NCBI GenBank assembly: GCA_032358255.1
Contig: JAULBX010026696.1
Location: 1-44,845, forward strand
Reading direction: 5' to 3'
DNA length: 44,845 nucleotides
Source of the DNA: Heterotrichella gracilis
Taxonomy: Eukaryota; Sar; Xanthophyceae; Tribonematales; Xanthonemataceae
The notes below the pieces were generated by a model, which saw only the letters and a list, made by a program, of their open reading frames with translations, ran no database searches and was not told the origin of the DNA. The translations under genes and the position numbers were made by a program. Shown piece by piece: positions 1 to 11,800 of the stretch. The stretch's first letter is position 1. The number at the start of each line of letters is the position of its first letter.

Positions 1-1248
1 TCTACCAGTTTCAACCTCAAGATCATGGGCACCCATTCTAAACCTAGCTAACTCAACCCTATGGCTTTTGCACAAGTACATTTAAAACAGGAAAAACTGG
101 TAAAATGCATGAAAATCGAAAAAGTAAACCCTGAACCTAAACCCTACAGGGTCCCCGAAGATGTGTAATATTGCGGCACGGTGTACCTCCCCGTTACTAT
201 TTATTACGTTACGTTTACGTGAAATTACGTCACGGTTCCCCAACCTCGGTCCCCCAAACGTTACGTTACGATCCCCAGCCAGTGCCGAAAAGTCGAACGT
301 TAGACGGCCCCAGTAATCCACTCACCTTGTGCGGGGCCGCCGACTGAAGTCAGCGGCGGCGGCGGCCACAGTCAACGCTCCAAACCCATCCAACCAAATT
401 CTATAGAAAGCGTTTTTCAGGGTGTGGCGGGCGTGTTTTTGTCTAGCTGCGTTAGGAGCAGGAGCCTGTGGTTGCAGCGTTGTCTCAGCAACACGTTCAG
501 GTCAGGTACGAAAGCGTTGAAGCTTCGCTCCGGAACCGAGTCAAATTGGAAACCGTCGCCTTCACCATCTGTGAGGTATGTCCACAAACCGCCAGAGGTT
601 TAGTGCAACTGCAAGCCTCTTAGTGCAACTGCAACCTGTCTAACACAGGCAGAATTGTTGAGTTGCATCTGTTTGGCCACCGGTGGTCAAACCTCGGACG
701 CCATTCACGCCCAATTCGTGCATGCGTCACGAAAGTGGTTGGGCCCCACAAAGCTCCAACCCACTGCCAAGCAAGTTAGGTCGCACCTTTTTTCGTCGTC
801 AGGTACCATGGGACGTAGCTGTACGTGATCGGTTGTCACATGGTTAGGTAGAGTTTGCATTTGCTCTGTGTGATTGGTTGAAGGGTTTGCCTGACGTCAT
901 GGATCCACCACCCTCCACTCCTTGGTTCTGTCTGTGATAGCACCCAAGGTCACACATTTTCTCACAACCTGCTTCAGTATGCATCTGGGGTTTCTAGTGG
1001 TCAGGTTTTGCAAAAGACGGTGTCGGTGGCTCTGTCAGCAAACCGTTCAACCGAAACATCGGATACCATCTTTGTCGTAGATGTTGTTGACCTCTCTAAG
1101 GGTACCTCGCAAAGCCATAGAGCTGGTAGTGGGTTTGTGCCAGCCCCCTGCGATCATATCCTTCTTGGCTGGCTCATCTTGTTTACTAGTTTTTGTCCTC
1201 TGCAGGTTCACCACTAATGCACACCTAGGTATCCGAACAGACGTCATC
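1..1248. other. Upstream region of the LRR gene, no gene seen
   Basis: No convincing coding exon is visible here on either strand. The stretch at about 195-270 has several GTTACG/CGTAAC-type words. At about 600-638 there is a two-copy tandem repeat of about 20 bp with the core TTAGTGCAACTGCAA. The region presumably holds the 5' flank and 5' UTR of the LRR gene starting at 1249; I cannot point to a TATA box or other core promoter element with confidence. Confidence 0.5.
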
Positions 1249-4200
1249 ATGAAGCAGCACACGCAGAAGTTCCTGGCTTTCGCCTTCCTAAGCCTGTTTG
1301 CAGTGCATGTGCAGGCTTCACAACAAGGTAAACCCCTGCATGCACTCTCCTTGTAGTTTACTGTGTGCTGTGTCGACACATGCATGCATCCTTGGTATCC
1401 GTTTGTGTCCCCTTGACGGCTGCCCGTTGCCTGCAGTGGGAGTATTGATTGCTCTCAAGTCTTCAGTATGGAATTTCGACATCGTCGCACAGCAGAACGG
1501 TGTCACCGGCTGGGACGTCAACGTTCCCCTGTGCACTTGGACTGGAGTGGAGTGCGACACAGACGGGCTTGTCATCAACCTGTAAGCACACACACTGGTC
1601 CCTTGCCCAGTTCCACAGTATCAGGCTTCATTACCCATCTCGTGTATTGCACTGCCAATCTCTTATTGATGTCTGGTACTCGCAGGGACCTGTCGGGACT
1701 GGGACTGAAGGGTGGACTTCCGGAGCTTGTTGGGCTCCTGCCCAAGCTGCAGACCCTGTAAGTATATTTATTTCGCCTGCTCCCTGTGTATTTCCACGCT
1801 TGCTTCCAAGCAGACCCCAGAGACACACAGCTCCCGTTTTCACCCTTTTTTTGTACTTCCGCAGGGACCTCAGCAATAACCTGTTTGTGGGCTCCATCCC
1901 CGAGTCGTGGGGCAGGAAGACTGTTTTCCGCACCACCACCCACATCAACCTCGCAGGCAACCAGGTCAACGGCGACCTGCCAAACTGGTGCACAGCAGGA
2001 GGCTTCCCAAAGCTCGCCTTCTTCAACATCAGCGCAAACTACCTCACTGGCCCACTGCCCAGGTGCTGGGGCCTGGAGACAACGCTCCCTGTTCTGGAGG
2101 AGCTCTACGCCCATGGAAACTACTTCACAGGTAACGACAGCTCAGTGTTGCAACCCAAATCATCTTTCCGATATCTACATGTCCCACCAAGGCTTGAACC
2201 TATCCCACTAGCTAAGCGCACTGCTTCCCTCCCTCACAGGCAGCCTGCCCGATGCCTGGGCAGTCCTTGGAGGCTTCCAGAGCCTCAAGATGTTGGACCT
2301 CTCACACAACACCCTGTCTGGGTACCTCCCTACATCATGGGGCAAGTCCGCTTCCTTCCCGCAGCTGATGAGCCTGCGTCTAAGTGATAACGGCATGAGC
2401 CACCCCCTGCCCGCACAGTGGGGCCAGACAGGCAGCTTTGCCACCCTCATGGACCTGCAGCTGCACAACAACTACTTCACACAAAGCCTGCCGGAATCCT
2501 GGGTAGGTTGCCTGCCCCTTTTACGCCCTTTCTGCAAGTCTGATTGGTGCATACCACACTGCTCTGTCCAAGTCCACCAGTGGTGAATAAGTCAGACAAC
2601 CATGCGACCATGGTCCACTGAAAGTGCTGTGCGTGTTGGACCCAGTCAACACGACCGTTCTCATGAAACGCTGTTGTCAACCCTGTCGTTGCTTATCACA
2701 TGTCCCCCTTGCTGCAGGCCAACGCCTTTGTCAGCCTGGCATATCTGTCTCTCTATGGGAACAACATGACAGGGAGCATCCCTGCCACCTGGGAGAACGC
2801 AGCAACCTTCCCAAGCATCAAGGCCATGTAAGGGCGCCTACCCTGCACACCCTTCAAGGTTGCATATGTCACAACATACCCAGTCATCTTGTCAACTTAC
2901 CGTCATAGCAGACTGCTGCAACATCCACCCAACAACGTTGGTTCCAATATCAAAACTTTGATAGCTCACACATGCCTGCAAACCTCCCTGCAGGGTGTTC
3001 CTCCCCGATAACACCTTCTGTGGCCCCATCCCCGCCCACCTGCCCATCTGGGACATCTCCATTAACAGCGGGGCGGAGGTCACCGGTAGCTTCCCAATCA
3101 CCTCCTGCCTGTATGGCAACGTCAACAACGTGATGGGCGGGTTGGACGGCTCGAACGCAGACCCTCCCACAGCAGACGTGCTTTCACCGGTGAGGAAGGA
3201 ACCCTTACTAAGGGTCTTCGCAGGCTCACCTTTCCCCAGAACCCTAACAGAGAACCCCATATACTGTGGCTGCTTGCACTGCTGTTGTATCGACAAGCCA
3301 TGCCTCATGGACTATTAACAACAATACATGAAGCATTCCTTTGCACCCGTATGGCAGTTGCAGATCTATCCAGAATGAGCCATGCCCTTACTCACCACTT
3401 CTCCCCTTTGCAGTTGGACATGCCCCAGGGCCCAGCCCCAGTCCCTGCCACCGACAACTCTTTCACACCAGTGCCCACCGTGTCAGCACCTGCACCTGCT
3501 GTCTTCCAGCCACTGCTGAAGCCAATATTCACAAAACCCGTGGCGCCACCAGTGAAGGTGCCGGTCAAGCCAGCTGTGAAGGCGCCTGCACCAGCACCTG
3601 GTAAGCGGTTGAGTATGACTTTGCTCTTGCACCAGTGTCTCAAGGGTTGCAACTTCCCTCAAGTGACTGCGCCACATTTACTGTTGATCACTTGTGATTT
3701 TCTCTGCTTCTTTCCATGCCCCAACATCACCTGATGTATGTTCCCCTCGCAGCTGCCAACGCCACCACGGTTGAGCCTGTCATCACCCTGGACCCAGCCC
3801 TGGCCGACAAGAAAGCTGGAACCTACCCCTCAATATCGGTAAGGCTGAGACCTGATCTGCGCACCCACATGCAATCACTTCTTCTTGTGCCACCAGTAAT
3901 TTGGTGAGCATATGCAGCTATCCCTTCCCCCGTCAGATGGTCATGTTCAAACCCTAAACTTAAACCCTTCCCCCCGCAGATGGTCATGTCCTAAACCCTT
4001 TTCATCCCCTTTGCAGATGGTCATTGAGCTGCGCGGCATGAAGCTGCTCCCCTGGACCGACGCTCACAGCCGTCAGCTGGAAGCAACCCTGGTGGAGGTG
4101 CTGGGTGGGGCCAGCGACATGCAGGACGTGTCAGTACTGGGGGCAGCGGTAGGTGGTGCACAGCCCCACCTTGATTTGCCATGTATTCTAGCAGGCTGAA

Positions 4201-6592
4201 AATGCAAGCCTCTTAGGGTCTGGATCAATGCACAGTGTGCTGGCAACCTACTGAAGACACACGTGCCATCACGTGCCGCAACCCAATGTACATGCAATCC
4301 TAGCGTCTCCCCACCCTATCTGCCCCTGTAATCCATGCATTGTTTCAGCCATTTTCTCCCGCCACCTCTCCCTGTTCCAGTACACGCCACAGCACTGCCA
4401 AATCCTGACCTCCACCCTCCCTCCACCCCGCAGCCCGCCAGCGCAGTGGACATGAAGACCACACGTGGTGCCCGCCGCATGCTGCTCGCAACCACCACCA
4501 CAACCGCCACCACCGTTCAGGGTGCGGTGGCAGTGGCCGTGATCGACACCACCTATGCAAACTTCAATACTGTCACATCTGGGCTGGAGGCTGCGTCCAC
4601 CAAGGGCACCCTTGCTGCTGCTGCTCGCGAGCAAGGTGGGGATTTGGATTGGAGGTGGTGGGGATTGGGTGTGATGATAGTAGTAACATAGGTGCACCAA
4701 CTCATGGGTCAAGTGGTGCTGTGTTGAACGTATTAACCATGTCAATTTAGTCTGGGTGGACTCATGCACAAATTCAGATTCCACTATCATGTGATATGCT
4801 CGGTGGTGTCTGAAGTGGTGTCACAACAATTGTGTGATGAACTGGGCTGGCGGCATGCAAGAGCAGCAACCTGTAGGCAGGGCGTGTGACCATGTGTGCT
4901 GTCACTTCTGGTGCAGGCCTTCAGGTTCTGTCCACTAGCATCCCCCGCATGGTGGTGGTTATCAAGGACATGCCACAGGCTGCAGCGCCAGCACCAGTCA
5001 CCACCACCGCCACACCCGTCCACACACCTACGCCAGCACCAGCCACAGTTGAAGCCCCCACACTGGCACCAACCACCGCCACAGCCACAGTTGAAGCCCC
5101 CACACCAGCGTCTGCTACTGCCACAGAGGCACCAGCCATCGCTCCCACATCCGTCGAGGCACCAGCACCCGCCAAAAACACCACCACCACCAAACCTGTT
5201 GCCACCACCCCCGCCCCAGCACCCGGCACCAATGAAACAGCCACGCCCATCATCGTCACCCCTACACCCACCACTGATGCGCCCACCTCCACCAACACCA
5301 CCACTGTCTCCACCCCTTCCACCTCCACCAGCAGCACCTCCTCCTCCATTGGCGTCATTGCCGGTGGCGTGGTGGGCGGACTCGTGCTGATCATCCTGGG
5401 TACGCACCATGCAATGTGTTCTGCATTGCTGTTTGACTTTCTTGCATTGACCAGGTGCATTGTGCCTGACACATGCCTGTTCATCTGTCCCCCCTGTTGG
5501 TAAATTACAAAAAGATAGCTCCAAATGATTTCATGAACCTACCTTCCAAAATAATTGGAACCCAAAGTCAAGTGCGTGGTGTGTACCCCACTACTTATTT
5601 TGCCCTCACACTCCCCTCACCCCTGCAGTCCTCTTCCTCGCATTCTTCCTGGTGCGCCGCCGCCAGGGCTCGTGCTCCCTCCCCGCCTGGTGCTGTTGCT
5701 GCCGCCGCCGCAAGAACCCCATCACCAACACACATGGCTTCAGCCCCTACAAGTCCCATGCCCGGGACCCAGAGGCTGCTGCCGCCATCAGCCGCATGCA
5801 GAGCAAGCTGTCCGCCGCTGAGGCCGCTGCTGGAGATGTGATGATGGATGGTGACCACACTGGCATGACGCCCTTCATTGACAGGGTGAGTGGAAGGCTG
5901 TGATGTTGGCAGGGGTGCTGCTACTGGATATCAGGAATTTTGGGGGCTTAGGGTTACAGATTTGTGGGCCACATGTGATTCAACTGACAAATGAAACATG
6001 CTGGAATCTGCTTGACCACTGACCAGCTGTTGGGTTTTTCTCTGCTGCAACATATCACATTGAATGTGGTTCCCTTTCCCCCTCCTTGTAGGTCAACTCC
6101 AAGCTCATCCAGACCTACACCCTGTCCTCCTCAAAGATGGCCCAGAACTTCAACATGGGCCAGGACATCGACGCCAGCCCCATCTCAGACACCTCCGCCG
6201 GCGCACCACAGCCAGAGGCTGACGTGGCAGCCATCCCAGCCTACAACGAGGACCTCCTGGATGTGTCTGTCTCCGCATACCGCCCAGGTGGCGAAGTCCC
6301 CGTCCAGCGGGCCCTTTTCCAGGAGGCAGCCCCCGTCAATACCTCCCTTGACACTGGCATGTCTGGCATTTCGGCGGTGGATGTGGCCCCCATGCTCCCT
6401 GGCTCCCCTGAGGCTGACACCAGCTCTCACCACCTGCTCAGCAACCCCACCTACAGCGGGGACTCACACGGCCAGGGCGCCGAGGAGCTGAGGAGGGCGG
6501 TGGAGGAGACTGCACAGACCGGGGCTGCGCTCACTGACCCCGCTGCTGTGCGGGCAAAGTGGTCCAGGAGGTTGGAGGCTGCAAAGTGGTAG
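1249..6592 (+). CDS. Single-pass membrane leucine-rich-repeat protein (receptor-like, no kinase), 14 exons
   Basis: Exons: 1249-1327, 1437-1581, 1686-1757, 1865-2130, 2240-2502, 2718-2827, 2994-3189, 3414-3600, 3753-3838, 4017-4148, 4434-4635, 4917-5399, 5629-5885, 6092-6592. All phases agree, giving about 992 residues. Residues 1-24 form a signal peptide (MKQHTQKFLAFAFLSLF). Residues 27-74 match the plant LRR N-terminal cap, with the paired CTWTGVEC motif. About eight LRRs follow (about 75-330) of the LxxLxLxxNxLxGxLPxxW type; the conserved Trp is typical of green-algal LRR proteins. Exon 3 is exactly 72 nt (24 codons), one LRR bounded by phase-2 introns, as in plant LRR genes. Then come a Pro-rich linker (about 378-440), a region of unknown fold (about 450-585) and a Thr/Pro/Ala-rich stalk (about 595-715, probably O-glycosylated). 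A transmembrane helix (about 723-749) is followed by a Cys/Arg cluster CCCCRRRK that could be palmitoylated, and a cytosolic tail of about 240 residues with no recognisable domain. A cell-surface adhesion or recognition role is inferred. Confidence 0.85.
3937..4030 (+). repeat. Triplicated 3' splice site of LRR exon 10
   Basis: The word CAGATGGTCATG/T preceded by a pyrimidine tract occurs three times, with AG-adjacent starts at 3937, 3980 and 4017. Only 4017 is in frame with the rest of the gene: the offsets of 80 and 37 bp are not multiples of three, and the 3980 copy soon meets TAA. CCCTAAAC-like strings lie between the copies. This is one of the exon-edge echoes described under findings. 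Confidence 0.8.
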
Positions 6593-8884
6593 GGGAAGCC
6601 CTACAAATTCTACGATGCTTGCGCCCGCGCTGGAATGCGTGCATGCGTGGTGTTGGGGAGTGCCAGGGAGAGGGGATGATGACCTTTTGAAGGGATCATG
6701 CGCCCCTCTCAACCCCCGCAGCGCCTGAAGATCAGAGGGGTACTATGTGCCTAGTGTTTTTCACTTTTCGTTGCTGTTTCATTATATAGTTTGTGTTTTA
6801 AAGTTTTGTCATGACACGGATTGTGCTGCTGACAGTGTCGAGCATACGCATGGTAGCTGGTCACTGTTTGCCAAATCCTGCAATATCGCTAGTTGAGTTG
6901 GTGACATCAATAACCATGTTGGCGTGTACTTTCAACTGACATCTGTCGTGCACAGCCAACAAGACTCCATTCTGGTTGTACCTGGCATTTTCCAGACTAG
7001 CCGCAATTATTTGCCCGCCTGTGACAACAACTCTATGTTTTCACAGCAGTCCTTGCCAACCTTTTCATAAATGGTTGACATATCGTGCAGCAGCAGCTTT
7101 TAGGCCTGACGTCAATTAGCTGACCTTGAGCAGTCTCCTGACAATGACTTCTGATGTGTACAACACCTTGACACAGCAGTGTCACCCACTTTTCCTAGCA
7201 CTAACCCACAGGCGTAGGAGTGCACCTGGTAGGCTGTTGATATTTACTGAACAGATTGGATGTGACACTGTATGACTGGACCAGGTACACCTCATGGCCT
7301 GCCACCACCACTGCTGTAAGGCATTTCCCTACATGATTAGCACCCAACGCGATAGGGTATTTCCCAGCCTAGGTTAGCTCCGTCTGTGCTACTCATTTCG
7401 TCCTGACGGTAGAAAGAAAAGAAAAGAAAACAGACGCCAAAGGCGTAAATAAGGCGGCATAGCAGCTACGCATAGCCCCCATAAAAAAAACAATCCGAAA
7501 ACCCAGCGCGAGAATGGGAATAGGTAGTGGTGGATGGAGGAGTGGGCGCGGAGGGAGCAAGAGAAGGTCTGAGGGGGGAAATAGGAGGGCCATGGGGAGT
7601 GGAAAAAGCAGGGTGGAGTAGGACAAATGGAGATGGCAAAATAGAGGAGGGGGTAGTACTAGAAGGAATATGTCAAACGGCGGAAGAGAGGGGAGCGTGG
7701 GGAGGAGGGCGGGAAATGGAAGGATCAAGGGGGGATTTATTTGGTTTCAACAATGTTGGCAACCTCCGCCGGCCCACAAACTTGATTATTGGAGTTGCAA
7801 GCTTGACCCTGGTGGTCAATTCATGCATTCCACTGCAGCCCATGCTATGGAACCATTGGGTTATACTGTACCAGCCTCTGCAGTGCAGCTGGTTCCAATC
7901 CGGGGTAACGTGATATGCCAGTGGCACTGCCTTGGAGCACACTGTGTAATGATTACTATTGTGGCAATCATTGATCCATATGGTGTGCACCATCCGATGT
8001 CGCAGCGCTAGCATCAATCCCAAAACCTGCCAGTCGATGCCGGTGGTGGTGGTCCATGACAAATTTGTTCAAAGCGGCTGACACTGTCGTGTGGCAAATG
8101 AAGCACCTCAATAGATCTCATCTGGCTAATAATTACTGGCATACTATGTAACTCACAGTTGGTTGACTGGCTCATATTAAGATGAATGCTGCATATTAGG
8201 GTCCATAATTTATGGATAGCCTGGCATGACAATGCACTCTGAGTGCATCCAAATTGGGAGGCTGACGACAATACACGACAATATTGCTGTTGAACAGAAA
8301 ATCTCCAAACAGAACAGAGGGTAAGATCTGAAAACTCTGACGGTTCGGCGCATTCAACACTGATGTAATCCTCACATTAATGCAGAATTTTTAATTAGTA
8401 CACAACATGGCTAATAGCATGCAGCCACTGCCCAGCCAACAAATCCATTCAATGTGTCAACGCTGAATTCAGCTTTCAACTGATGCTTGTGTACACTCGC
8501 AAATCAAGTGTGATCACTGATCAGAATGGTATCTCAATGAAAATATGCTCGCAACTCAGAGCCTGTGATCAAGACCAGCAGCCTCGTCAAAGCAGGAACT
8601 ATCAGAATATTGGTCGTAACATCAATTGGCAGCATTTGATTCCATTTATGACAACGCCTGATTCCTGCCACAATGTGGGCATGGAGAAGCAAAACGTTCG
8701 AGTCACACAAGTCAAAGGGTGACAAGTCAACACCAGCACTGTATCCTAGCAAACTGGATAGGTGCCGAATTTCCTCCCTTCCCAAAGAGCCCGGGTCCAA
8801 TCCCCCCCGCCCCCCCAACAAGCCAATTCCCAATTTCCTCCCTCCCCAACGAGTCAATGTTCCAATTCCCTCCCCACTTCCCAC
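6593..8884. other. Intergenic region between two convergent genes
   Basis: This holds the 3' ends of the LRR gene (+) and the ABCB gene (-). I see no supported gene. About 7500-7740 is a long purine-rich (G/A) tract on the + strand, immediately after an AAAAG-type run (about 7410-7430). About 8750-8890 is a pyrimidine-rich tract with loosely repeated CCAATTCCC words. Between them the sequence is AT-richer than the genes and unremarkable. Confidence 0.5.
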
Positions 8885-11800
8885 CTATAATTGCGCTCCC
8901 CCTCCCGTCTGCTGATGGCGCACCAGGTTGGCATACGCACCATGTGGCTTGGCTGACAGCTGCTCATGGCTGCCCTGCTCTATGATCTTCCCTTTGACAA
9001 TCACCGCGATCACATTCGCATTCCTGATTGTCGACAACCTGGGCGCCACAATGATATAAATAAATAAACAGGTAAACAAAGGAATGGAGTAATCACGCTC
9101 CTCATCTCAAGCATGAGGGCTCTGCATGAGGGCTCTGCTTGAGGATGAGACAGAGTGAGAAAGTGCCAGCCGCGGAGGCTTGTCAATCCCTCATGTATCC
9201 CTACCTGTGCGCCACGATGATGGTGGTGCGCCCCACCATGACGTTGTTCAGCGCCTCCTGGACCACCCTCTCGCTCTGCGCATCAAGCGCCGAGGTGGCC
9301 TCATCCAGGAGCAGGACCCTAGGGTTTTTCACCACGGCGCGCGCGATTGCCACCCGCTGCTTCTGGCCGCCTGACAGCTGGATGCCGTTCTGGCCCACCT
9401 GGAGGGTGGATGGGTGGGTTAGGGTTTAGGTTTAGTAAGGCGTTAGGGTTTAAGGTTTGGTAAGGCGGGGATTGTGAGCGCACCAAGGAGCCCCAAGGGT
9501 TGTCAACCCAGCTATGGTGATCATGTACTAGTACAATAACAGTAGCAATCACCTGATTGTTACTGTACTTGTGGCGTTGACAGTGAAGGCTCCCCACAAT
9601 GAGGTAACACATGTGACACCACTGTACACCTCCTGCCCCTACCACGCCCCCCCCCCAAAAAAAAGGTGACCCCTCATCGCCTCCCCCCTTCCTCCCCTCC
9701 TTACCTGCGTGTTGAACCCCTCCGGCAGCTTCTCAATGAAGGGCAGCGCGTTGGCTATCCTGGCCGCCTCCCGCACCTCGGCATCACTTGCGTCCTCCAT
9801 CCCGTAGCGGATGTTGTCTGCAATGGAGGAGCTGAACAGCACAGGCTCCTGGCTGACCAGCCCGATGTTTTTGCGCAGCCAGTTGAGCTGCAGGGAGCGG
9901 ATGTCACGCCCGTCCAGCAGGACCTGAATGGGGGGGTGTTGTTAAAATAAGGTTGTGGCTAGGGTTTGTGGTTAGGTTTGTGGTTAGGGTTTATGTAAGG
10001 TTTGTTTTAGGGCTGGAAGGGTAAGGACATCCCACCATAATCACAATCTGGAGAAATACAGTAGCATACTGGATGCTACATGGCCGCATTCTAATACAAA
10101 TAAGTCACTGCCTAGTCTCGCATCTGTTCCCCATTGTAGATTGTATAAGCCATGTAACTCTTATTGCAACTGTTTTGTAAAAGCGACCAATATCGGCAAC
10201 ATCATCGTATCTGATTACCATCAGAATCACTCACCTGGCCTCCCTGGGGATCGTAAAAGCGCTCGATGAGCCCCACCACCGTGGATTTGCCGCTCCCTGA
10301 TTGGCCAACCAGCGCCACAATGCTGCCAGCCTCGACAGTGAGGTTGAATTTGTCGAAAATGAGGCTGTCTGGGCGGGCTGGGTAGGCGAACTTGATGTCC
10401 TTGAGCACGATTTGGCCCTTGATGGCCTCTGGGGTGTCACCGGACATATCTGCAAGGGGGAAATAGAAAGGTAAGAAGGAGGGTGGTCTTTGAAGAGTGT
10501 TTTATGGAGGGCCATTTGTAAAACCATATGAGATGTGACAGCTCTAACAATGATGTAGCCACAAATGCCCATTCCGACATCAAAAGCATTGCCAAACAAG
10601 ACCTACAATGCAGCGCACGCCACACATCCCTGTGCCGGAAACCCTAACAAAACCCCAATCAAAACAAAAAAAAACTAGTCAAAGCCAACCAACCCTACCC
10701 GCTGAGTCGATGTTTGGCCTCCTGTCGATGACCTCAAAGATGCGCTGCACCGCCTGGCTAGCCTTGCCCATGTCTGGGAAAGCAAGCTGCGCCTGGCTCA
10801 TGGACATGGCTGCGAAGATGATGCAGGCGACAACCTGCAACCAGGGGTGGGGAGGGGTTGGTGGCGTGCAATGGCTCTTGGTAGAGGAGATGATGTGCAG
10901 ACACAGGCGACAACCTGCGGTCAGGGGCAATGGAGCGGGGTTTGAGTGGACAGCAAACCCTCAATTGTCCCGCCCCAATACCAGGAATAGAAGCAAACTC
11001 TGAACCCCTCAACCAAGCATGTCTCCCCTGCACTATACTCACCATGAACATGTCCCCCACATAAATCACCCCCTAACTCACCTCACATCCAATGGAGAAG
11101 ACCAAGCAACCTTTAAACCCTAATAACCCTACCGTTTCCCCCCCGCACCCACTCACCGTGAACATGTTGCCCACATCCATCTCCCCCTGGCTCACCAGCC
11201 TGCCCCCATACCAGAATGAGAAGGCCTGGATGAGCAGGTTCATGCCCGCTGAGAAGCCAAAGGCACCCCCGTTGATCAACCCCTCCTTGCGCAGGGCCTT
11301 CACGGGGCCCTCAAGGAGGTCCTCGTACCTGGAGGGTGGGGTGTGGGGGGACAGGGGGTAAAAGTGGGTGGGATGCTGGGTTGTCCATGCCACATTCACG
11401 TAGTTTGAGAGGATACTAAGGGGCAGATCTTCGATCAGTCCTCTGTATTTCTAGTGTACGGACAGAGCCTGTTAAAAAAGGAACCAAAAAGGGTTTCCTG
11501 ACAAGCCGTGGCTACGGGCATGAAACTTTCTGTTTTACAAACTCTGTATCCACCACTGGCATATGTGCGTACAGGGTTTTAGGGTTTAGGGTTTGCACTC
11601 ACCACTGGCAGATCTGCTTCTCCATTGTGAATGCCGCCACTGTGCGGATGGCTGAGAATGACTCCGCTGCCAGCTGGTTGGACCCGGCAAACAGGTGGTC
11701 AGCCTGGGAGGAGAGGTGGGTTGGGGGGTTAGGTTTTGGGCAGTGTGTTCAGGGTTTAGGGTTTGCACAGTCCTGTGGGGTCAATGGTTGGGGTGGGGAC

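Noticed and set aside
4787..5524. 245-codon Gly/Cys-rich open frame on the minus strand
   Set aside because: It is the antisense shadow of the Thr/Pro/Ala-rich stalk exon of the LRR gene.
7393..7728. 111-codon minus-strand open frame rich in Pro/Leu
   Set aside because: Explained by the purine-rich tract on the opposite strand; no domain.
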